Positions 1-4,350 of a stretch of 8,028 nucleotides of DNA are shown here, piece by piece; the first letter of the stretch is position 1; each line of letters starts with the position of its first letter. A model generated the notes under the pieces. That model ran no database searches, was not told where the DNA came from, and saw nothing but the letters and a program-made list of their open reading frames with translations. The position numbers were made by a program, and so were the translations under genes. The DNA lies in assembly GCA_016194725.1 (NCBI GenBank), contig JACQAW010000092.1, forward strand, positions 1 to 8,028, in the 5' to 3' direction. The DNA is from Deltaproteobacteria bacterium. Lineage in GTDB: Bacteria > Bdellovibrionota > UBA1018 > UBA923.

Positions 1-133
1 CAAAAACCACGACCGTCGTTTTTCCCAGAATATTTTCATTGCCAACGCGTGCCCCCAGCTCTTGTAGGGCATGGGGTTGATATGGACTGGCCAGAGCAGC
101 CGAGACAACAAACGAAAGAAATATGGCGTACAT
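1..133 (-). CDS. Secreted protein, N-terminal part only (runs off left edge)
   Basis: The minus-strand frame from an ATG at 133-131 stays open to the window edge and gives 44 codons. Directly visible: an AGGGG Shine-Dalgarno sequence five bases before the ATG, and an N-terminus reading MYAIFLSFVVSAALA followed by SPYQPHAL. This is a short hydrophobic signal peptide with a likely signal peptidase I site after ALA. Residues 28-44 include GNENILGK followed by a beta-strand-like TTVVVF. A small GK-x-hydrophobic strand early in a mature secreted protein occurs in thioredoxin-fold proteins among others, but too little is visible to assign a family. The gene lies downstream of the guanylyltransferase on the same strand, with 103 bp between them, so it may have its own promoter. 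The start and export signal are fairly secure; the function is unknown. Confidence 0.7.
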   Translation of the reverse strand, partial: MYAIFLSFVVSAALASPYQPHALQELGARVGNENILGKTTVVVF

Positions 134-145
134 GGATTCCCCTTT

Positions 146-166
146 TTCTCGGAGAATATGGGAGAA
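146..166. promoter_or_regulatory. TTCTC/GAGAA half-site cluster upstream of the secreted-protein gene
   Basis: The sequence shows a perfect 11-bp palindrome, TTCTC-G-GAGAA, at 146-156 and a further GAGAA copy at 162-166. They lie just upstream of the Shine-Dalgarno sequence of the minus-strand gene starting at 133. The rest of the 134-236 gap is AT-rich around 183-194, as expected for a promoter, but I could not pair a convincing -35 with a -10. An operator role is inference only; an 11-bp palindrome can arise by chance. Confidence 0.2.
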
Positions 167-236
167 CTTCAAGCATGCGGCCAATATATAATTAGAACGT
201 CACGTATGCCTTATGGGAATATCAGCCCTCGAATGC

Positions 237-1331
237 TCAGAGCTTGTCCGGAAATTTGACCTTAACTTTTTCCAGCAGCGCCTTGATATCCTGCGCGCGC
301 TCTTTGGCCGCCACCAGCACCACGTCGCCATCGCGCACGACCACGAGGTCGTTTACCCCCAGCAGGGCCACCAGCCCCGAATCCGATTGCACGATATTCG
401 TGTTCGCGTTCAGCGACACCACGTCGCCCAGCGTGGTGCAATTGATTTCTTCCAGCGCGGTAAATGAACCCACGTCGTTCCAGGCACAGTCCGCCGGCAC
501 GGTGGCCGCGCGAATACCCATCTCGATCGCGGGCTCCATCATTCCATAATCCACGCTGACGGCGTCTTCCTTGCGTATGCGCGGGTAAATGTCGTCAGCC
601 GAAAACCTGCCTTTGGCAAACCCCTCGGCGAACAGCGCCGACAGCTCGGGCATGGTTTTGTGAAAGGCCGACAAACCCTCTTTTACCGAAAAAATGAACA
701 TTCCAGCGTTCCAAAGAAATTTTCCAGACTCCACGTAGCGTATCGCGGTTCTCAGGTCCGGCTTTTCGATGAACTGCTTCACGGCAACGACTTCCGACTT
801 GTGCTTGCCGTGCTTCAGGGCTTCTGCAACCTCAATGTAGCCGTAGCCCGTTTCCGGACGGCTGGGCTTGATGCCCAAAGTTACGATTCCACCGGCCTTG
901 CTTGCGTCACTCACCGCAACGGAAAAAGCCTTGGCGAAAGCCTGCTCGTCGCCAATATAATGATCGGCCGGCATGACCGCCACGACGGCGCCAGCTTCGG
1001 CAGCCGCGATTTCATGCACGCCCCACAGAATACAGGCGGCGGTATTTTTGCCGGCCGGCTCGCCCAGAAAGCGAACAGCGGAATTTTTCTTTCCCAGCAC
1101 CTCTTTCGAGGGCTTCACCAACGCCTGCGTGGTTACGATCCAGATGTTTTCCGTGGGAATGAACCGCGAAAAACGCTCGACCGTGTGCTCGAGCAAAGTC
1201 TTGTCATCCCACAGCGCAAGCAGCTGCTTGGGCCTTTTGGCGCGGCTCTTTGGCCAAAAACGCGTACCACTGCCCCCAGCCATGACCAGCACGTGCAGAT
1301 TTTCAGGAAATTCAGGTGCCTTTTCGCCCAT
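237..1331 (-). CDS. manC: Mannose-1-phosphate guanylyltransferase (GDP-mannose synthesis)
   Basis: This enzyme joins mannose-1-phosphate and GTP to make GDP-mannose and pyrophosphate in the cytoplasm. The 364-residue product has the nucleotidyltransferase signature AGGSGTRFWP-x5-RPKQ at residues 18-36, PADH at 121-124, the sugar-binding FIEKP at 187-191, WNAGMF at 207-212, DYGMME at 261-266 and WNDVGSF at 284-290. These are hallmarks of bacterial ManC enzymes. At about 360 residues it is the short, monofunctional form. The bifunctional AlgA/ManC type is near 470-480 residues and carries a C-terminal cupin isomerase, which here is the separate upstream gene. The ATG at 1331 follows a GAGGA Shine-Dalgarno sequence by five bases and overlaps the cupin gene by 20 bp, suggesting coupled translation. 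Family assignment is very secure. Confidence 0.95.
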   Translation of the reverse strand: MGEKAPEFPENLHVLVMAGGSGTRFWPKSRAKRPKQLLALWDDKTLLEHTVERFSRFIPTENIWIVTTQALVKPSKEVLGKKNSAVRFLGEPAGKNTAACILWGVHEIAAAEAGAVVAVMPADHYIGDEQAFAKAFSVAVSDASKAGGIVTLGIKPSRPETGYGYIEVAEALKHGKHKSEVVAVKQFIEKPDLRTAIRYVESGKFLWNAGMFIFSVKEGLSAFHKTMPELSALFAEGFAKGRFSADDIYPRIRKEDAVSVDYGMMEPAIEMGIRAATVPADCAWNDVGSFTALEEINCTTLGDVVSLNANTNIVQSDSGLVALLGVNDLVVVRDGDVVLVAAKERAQDIKALLEKVKVKFPDKL

Positions 1332-1671
1332 AGCTGTCCTCGATGCGCACGACGTCGTTCAGCTGCGGGGTCGACACCTCGAAGATATCGCAATCTTCGA
1401 CGGCAATCATGCGATGCTGATGATTGGGCGGAATATGGTGAACGTCGCCTTCGCGCATGTCGATTTCGACAAGCTTGCCCGGCGTCTCTTCAAACATGAA
1501 TTTCATGCGGCCCTTGGCCAGCATGATCGTCTCTTCCTTTTCGCGATGGTATTGCAGCGAGAGCTGGTGGCCCTTTTTGACGTGCAAAACCTTACCCACG
1601 TAATCTTTGGTCTTCGCCCAAATCAGCTCATGCCCCCAAGGCTTCTCGACCCTCGCTACTTCCTGCTTCAT
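1312..1671 (-). CDS. Stand-alone cupin, type II mannose-6-phosphate isomerase domain
   Basis: A 119-residue single-domain cupin matching the C-terminal isomerase domain of bifunctional mannose-phosphate enzymes. Visible features are PWGHELIW at residues 11-18, a first metal-binding motif QLSLQYHREKEE-x6-G at 36-54 (H42, E47), a second motif GDVHHIPPNHQH at 75-86, and the family-typical ending NDVVRIEDSYGR. It probably interconverts fructose-6-phosphate and mannose-6-phosphate, or is a non-catalytic relative, feeding the guanylyltransferase encoded next. The frame is open further upstream, but I chose the ATG at 1671. It follows AAGGA by about seven bases and overlaps the SPOR gene stop as ATGA, a classic coupled junction. 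Phosphomannomutase, needed for the middle step, is not in the window. Isomerase activity is inferred from the family. Confidence 0.88.
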   Translation of the reverse strand: MKQEVARVEKPWGHELIWAKTKDYVGKVLHVKKGHQLSLQYHREKEETIMLAKGRMKFMFEETPGKLVEIDMREGDVHHIPPNHQHRMIAVEDCDIFEVSTPQLNDVVRIEDSYGRKGT

Positions 1672-2375
1672 TCGTTGATCCTTTGAACGATATAAAATGG
1701 CAGCGCCTTCTTCGTGGCTTTCCACTTCCCGGCGGTGCGCTCGGCGGCGTCTTTGGAGCTAAAAATTCCAACGCCTACGCGGTAGCGGGTACCGTGCCCC
1801 GGCACATTTGCCGCCAGGTAAAACGCATCGTCAAAGCCCGTGCCTTTCAGCTGGGTCACCTGTTCGGCGGCCTCGGCCACGGTTCGATGGGAACCAACCT
1901 GAATCGTAAAACGGGGCCCATCGCCCTCGCTCTTCTTTTCGTTTGGCAACGACATGGGAATAGTCTTGCCCGAAACCAGCTTCTCTTTCGTGGCCTCTTT
2001 CGCGAACTCCGAGTCCGCGCGAGCTTCCGCTTTTTTTCCAGTATCGACAGCGCTTTCACCAGATTCCGGCGATACCGGGGTTTTGCCCTCGGGCCTCGCC
2101 GAATCAGCCGCCTTGGGCAGGCCAGCTTCTTCACCCTTGGCGTCGGCGTGCTCCGACTCTTTGTCGCCGTGGTCGCTTGCTGGTGTCGCGGTTTCTTTTT
2201 TCTCGGACTTTTCGGCCAGCGGCGCCTGCTCGGCGCGCTCTACCTTCGAAACACCCAGAGCCTTGCCCAGACGCAGTCCCAGAGTGAACGAAAAAAGCGA
2301 CACGAGCACCAAAAGCACCATGATGACCGTGATTTCTTTCTTATTGAATACCAGCAGTTCTGCTTTGGGCTCCAT
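1668..2375 (-). CDS. Membrane-anchored SPOR-domain protein
   Basis: A 235-residue bitopic protein. Residues 1-14 are a short cytoplasmic tail, 15-38 a transmembrane helix (VIMVLLVLVSLFSFTLGL), 45-150 a Lys/Glu/Ala-rich, low-complexity periplasmic linker, and 155-231 a SPOR-like domain beginning RFTIQVGSHRTVAEA and including YRVGVGIFSSKDAAE. SPOR domains bind peptidoglycan glycan strands stripped of stem peptides and usually concentrate at the division septum. The family includes FtsN, DamX and DedD, all with the same layout of one helix, a linker and a SPOR domain. I do not assign one of those names. It is the first gene of an operon with the cupin and guanylyltransferase, overlapping the cupin gene by 4 bp. 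The start lacks a clear Shine-Dalgarno sequence, which fits the leaderless promoter described separately. Domain call is secure; the exact role is not. Confidence 0.88.
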   Translation of the reverse strand: MEPKAELLVFNKKEITVIMVLLVLVSLFSFTLGLRLGKALGVSKVERAEQAPLAEKSEKKETATPASDHGDKESEHADAKGEEAGLPKAADSARPEGKTPVSPESGESAVDTGKKAEARADSEFAKEATKEKLVSGKTIPMSLPNEKKSEGDGPRFTIQVGSHRTVAEAAEQVTQLKGTGFDDAFYLAANVPGHGTRYRVGVGIFSSKDAAERTAGKWKATKKALPFYIVQRINE

Positions 2376-2381
2376 CTGGCC

Positions 2382-2409
2382 ATTATGCTGCAGTAAATAA
2401 AGTAGTCAA
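2382..2409 (-). promoter_or_regulatory. Sigma70-like promoter for the SPOR-cupin-guanylyltransferase operon
   Basis: On the minus strand, TTGACT (2409-2404) and CATAAT (2387-2382) are separated by 16 bp. Each matches five of six consensus bases for -35 and -10. With the last base of the -10 hexamer taken as -7, the start of transcription falls at about 2375, which is the A of the SPOR gene ATG. The spacing therefore predicts a leaderless or nearly leaderless mRNA, consistent with the absence of a good ribosome-binding site before that ATG. Confidence 0.6.
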
Positions 2410-2461
2410 CATTTCGCTTTCTTGCCCACCGACTATCCCCTTTCAAGCTTAAGCGGCGATG

Positions 2462-2485
2462 GCACGGGGTTGCACAAGCCCGTGC
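2462..2485 (+). promoter_or_regulatory. Hairpin directly abutting the pilin ribosome-binding site
   Basis: An inverted repeat pairs GCACGGGGTTG (2462-2472) with CAAGCCCGTGC (2475-2485). It forms a seven-base GC-rich stem, one G-G mismatch and two more A-T pairs around a GCAC loop. The next base begins the AGGAGG Shine-Dalgarno sequence (2486-2491). There is no U-tract, so it is not a standard terminator. If it lies within the pilin transcript it could tune translation or protect the 5' end. The pairing is seen in the sequence; the role is inferred. Confidence 0.4.
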
Positions 2486-2497
2486 AGGAGGGTTTCC

Positions 2498-2791
2498 ATG
2501 AAAATGAATAAAAAGAACAAAGGACAAAGCCTGGTTGAGTACGTCGCCCTGACGGCACTGGTGGCAATCGTGAGTATCGGCACCGTAAAGGTCTTTGGCG
2601 GCAAGGTGCGGTCCCGACTCGACCAGATCACCAAGACTTTCGATAGAAATGTTCAGTCCGGCCTGCACGGCCGTCGCACGGCGGCCTCCGCCGGCGACGA
2701 GGAGGACGACGAAGAGGAAATGCCCAGATTCCCTCGCGGCATGAAGTTGCCGGGCGGGCTCAAGCTTCCCAAGGGCTTCCCAAATTTCTAA
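2498..2791 (+). CDS. flp: Flp-type pilin with extended acidic and KLP-repeat tail
   Basis: A 97-residue prepilin of the Flp/Tad (type IVc) class. The basic leader MKMNKKNKG is followed by a predicted prepilin-peptidase cut after Gly9. The mature N-terminus QSLVEY carries the Glu5-Tyr6 pair typical of Flp pilins, then a hydrophobic helix to about residue 34 and a short amphipathic region. Ordinary Flp pilins are about 50-75 residues. This one adds a tail with an eight-residue acidic run (DEEDDEEE, 67-74) and a repeated KLP-x-G pattern at 83-92 ending GFPNF. The frame is open from an ATG at 2459, but the ATG at 2498 is preceded six bases away by a perfect AGGAGG (2486-2491), so I start there. 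The stop overlaps the next start as TAATG. It is probably assembled into, or associated with, an inner-membrane-rooted pilus by machinery encoded elsewhere. Confidence 0.85.
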   Translation: MKMNKKNKGQSLVEYVALTALVAIVSIGTVKVFGGKVRSRLDQITKTFDRNVQSGLHGRRTAASAGDEEDDEEEMPRFPRGMKLPGGLKLPKGFPNF

Positions 2792-3633
2792 TGAGACCGG
2801 CACAAAGGCAAAAAGGACAGGCGTTGTTGGAATGGGCAGTATTTGGCTTGGCAGTCCTAGGCTTGTGGGCTTCCTCGATTCATCTGGCCCGACGGCTTCT
2901 CAGCCGAACGGTAACCGAAAGCTGGAGCGTCCTGGCCGCCCGACATGCCCTATCCAAGGCTCCAGCGGCCCGTCCCCTGGATACCCGAGATCAGTCGGGG
3001 TCCATTGGGCTTGAGCTCGTTGTCGTCTGGCTTCCCATCATCGCAATCTTCGGAGTAATTTTATGGCTCAGGGCCGCAAGCCTGCACCAGCTTTATCAAC
3101 AAAGGAGCCTCGACCGCTGCGTCTTCAGCGTACTGAAGCCACGCTGTCAGATGCTCAATCAACTTTCAGAAAGCAACCAAAGGCTGCGACAGCTGATACA
3201 TATCCTGGCAGCGGTCAAGATCGCGAAAGAGTCGGGTTCGAAAATTCCAATTGCGGGCATTGCCATTGCCATCGCGGGCGAAAGCGGTCTTGCGGCGGGA
3301 CGAGCGATTGCGAACGGCATTGTGCGCTTTCAAGATGCGCTGCTCGAGATACAAAGCGTCGCGGTGCTGACAATCTGGCGGTGTGGCATCGCAAGCAATC
3401 TGAACCCAAAGCTCGAAATATCGCGACCTCAGTCGCTGGAAGCGCAGATTGCGGGCACGCCAGGCCCAATGGAATGGGAAGCTGGGCCCGGTCCCGGCGA
3501 GCTCGACGTCCGCAGCTGGAATCTCGTCATTCGAAGCTTTGGCTATTGCCGCCCTCCGGCCACGCAGGAATCAACTCTACTGGATGGGGAAAGCTACCAA
3601 GCCGTTTTCAGGCATGCGGACAGGCCGCTTTAG
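2791..3633 (+). CDS. TadE-like prepilin with two prepilin motifs in one chain
   Basis: A 280-residue protein that starts at the pilin gene stop (TAATG, one-base overlap), so translation is probably coupled. The N-terminus MRPAQRQKG then QALLEWAVFG is a typical prepilin leader and helix, with cleavage after Gly9 and Glu at mature position 5. A second, equally good motif follows: G70 then SIGLELVVVWLP, again with Glu at +5, and a helix to about residue 93. The rest (100-280) is predicted exported, with four cysteines (C110, C119, C198, C253) that could form disulfides and an Ala/Gly/Ile-rich stretch at 152-176. TadE/TadF proteins are minor pseudopilins of the Tad pilus with a long C-terminal domain, which fits the second half. 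The first 65 residues alone resemble a small pilin, so this may be a natural fusion or two genes joined by loss of a stop. The pilin class is likely; the subunit role is inferred. Confidence 0.72.
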   Translation: MRPAQRQKGQALLEWAVFGLAVLGLWASSIHLARRLLSRTVTESWSVLAARHALSKAPAARPLDTRDQSGSIGLELVVVWLPIIAIFGVILWLRAASLHQLYQQRSLDRCVFSVLKPRCQMLNQLSESNQRLRQLIHILAAVKIAKESGSKIPIAGIAIAIAGESGLAAGRAIANGIVRFQDALLEIQSVAVLTIWRCGIASNLNPKLEISRPQSLEAQIAGTPGPMEWEAGPGPGELDVRSWNLVIRSFGYCRPPATQESTLLDGESYQAVFRHADRPL

Positions 3634-3764
3634 AAATCGTCATGTTTTTAGCAGTCGCAGTCGCGATCACAACCGCATTTTTGCACCACTTTGCCCGACT
3701 TTCAGGGCAGTGGCATCGAGAGGTAAGACAACCATGGTTCGAAACATCATCTGGCTCGTATTGA
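3546..3764 (+). CDS. Minimal pilin-like protein in an overlapping frame (start uncertain)
   Basis: This frame overlaps the end of the TadE-like gene by about 88 bp and the next exported-protein start by 31 bp. Its recognisable part begins at codon 3621: G then QAALEIVMFLAVAVAITTAF, a prepilin cleavage site with Glu at +5 and a hydrophobic helix. A short basic/aromatic tail ends at TGA 3762-3764. The mature product would be 47 residues, a size fitting minimal Flp-like pilins. No in-frame ATG or GTG precedes it. The nearest conventional start is TTG at 3546, giving 72 residues with a weak ribosome-binding site. An ATG at 3584 lies in another frame and would need a +1 shift near 3616. The helix and motif are convincing; the start, and whether a base error hides it, are not. 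Confidence 0.5.
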   Translation: MPPSGHAGINSTGWGKLPSRFQACGQAALEIVMFLAVAVAITTAFLHHFARLSGQWHREVRQPWFETSSGSY

Positions 3765-3823
3765 TCAGTGTAACGTGTCAAGCCGCGGTGGCGCCTCTTC
3801 CCGGCAGTCTGCTGCTGGTGTGA
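3734..3823 (+). pseudogene. Signal-peptide fragment: 5' part of an apparently frameshifted exported protein
   Basis: The ATG at 3734 is preceded by GAGAGG at 3718-3723 and opens a 29-codon frame. It encodes a clear signal peptide, MVRNIIWLVLISVTCQAAVA, then PLPGSLLLV, and stops at TGA 3821-3823. The cysteine context (VTC) is not a good lipobox, so signal peptidase I cleavage near the Ala residues is more likely. A 29-residue protein ending just after its signal peptide makes little sense. The following base-shifted frame is open and carries a periplasmic-type domain with a C-terminal anchor but no signal peptide. Skipping one base at the GTG/TGA junction joins the two halves into about 192 residues. 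Either the gene is broken, or the sequence carries one extra base near a CTGCTGCTGGTG tract. Confidence 0.55.
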
Positions 3824-3848
3824 GGCATTTCTTGGCGAACTCCGGTCG

Positions 3849-4313
3849 TTGGCCTCGGACAGAACTATTCAGCTCGAGGCAAGGCAGCCCGCGAGCGGAA
3901 GCGATCGCGATTTTGCAATGCGGTGCGAAGAGCACGAAAATCCTCCCCGCAGCCTGGTAATCCGTCATGGTTCCGAGAGCGTAACCATGCACTATCTGGC
4001 AAAAGCCGGGGGTTTTGACGCCACCGACTGGCTTCCGTTTCAGCAAAAATTCCTACGAACTCCCGCCACTTCGACTGCTGCCGCGGAAGAAGTGCGGCTA
4101 GCCCCGGAGCCGCCCGCACAGCCGGACGGCACCCCTCTGCCTCTGGCTGATCCCGCAAGGCTGGCAACGTCCACGACGCCCGAACCGCCCTCAACTTCGA
4201 TTCTCAAGAAGTGGTGGTTCTGGGCGCTCGTGGGCGGAGTGGGGGCTGGAGCGTTCGCCCTTACCCGGCTGGGGCAGCACGATTCCAACAGCATGAATGT
4301 TGAAATTCGTTGA
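3849..4313 (+). CDS. Hypothetical protein with proline-rich linker and C-terminal membrane anchor
   Basis: This is the larger, 3' part of the apparently split exported protein. The frame is open from 3774, just after a stop, but has no ATG until deep inside. The first usable start is TTG 3849, giving 154 residues and no signal peptide. Codon use looks normal from about 3822 on. Visible parts are a globular region to about residue 75 (including SLVIRHGSESVTMHYLAKAG), a Pro/Ala/Thr-rich linker at 76-118, and a C-terminal hydrophobic helix introduced by KKWWFWALVGGVGAGAFAL at about 122-140 with a short polar end. Such endings are seen in periplasmic proteins tethered to the inner membrane. I do not recognise the domain. 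Its position directly after three prepilin-like genes suggests a pilus-related or envelope role. It is best read together with the signal peptide at 3734-3823. Confidence 0.55.
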   Translation: MASDRTIQLEARQPASGSDRDFAMRCEEHENPPRSLVIRHGSESVTMHYLAKAGGFDATDWLPFQQKFLRTPATSTAAAEEVRLAPEPPAQPDGTPLPLADPARLATSTTPEPPSTSILKKWWFWALVGGVGAGAFALTRLGQHDSNSMNVEIR

Positions 4314-4350
4314 GCCTCGTGGGAATGTGCCGTCTTAACTAGGAGCACCC

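Noticed and set aside
187..192. Perfect TATAAT on the plus strand
   Set aside because: No matching -35 element lies at suitable spacing and no plus-strand gene follows; the surrounding gap is simply AT-rich.
660..1686. Long plus-strand open frames (660-1499 and 973-1686) opposite the guanylyltransferase and cupin genes
   Set aside because: They are antisense shadows of well-recognised genes. Their translations have no recognisable domain and look like GC-rich antisense protein.
1672..1725. Upstream in-frame start for the cupin at 1725
   Set aside because: It would lie within the SPOR coding end. The ATG at 1671 has a strong Shine-Dalgarno sequence and a 4-bp coupled overlap.
1683..2396. A 237-codon plus-strand frame opposite the SPOR gene
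   Set aside because: The minus strand encodes a clear transmembrane helix, linker and SPOR domain. The opposite frame is Arg/Phe/Leu-rich with no family signature and no ribosome site.
2459..2497. ATG at 2459 as the start of the Flp pilin
   Set aside because: It would add a Cys/Arg leader encoded by the hairpin and the AGGAGG site itself. The ATG at 2498 has ideal spacing to that site and gives a normal Flp leader.
3063..3545. Upstream part of the open frame that later carries the minimal pilin-like motif
   Set aside because: This stretch overlaps the TadE-like gene and reads as low-quality, Arg/Ser/Gly-rich shadow sequence. Only the last part, from about 3621, looks like a real protein.
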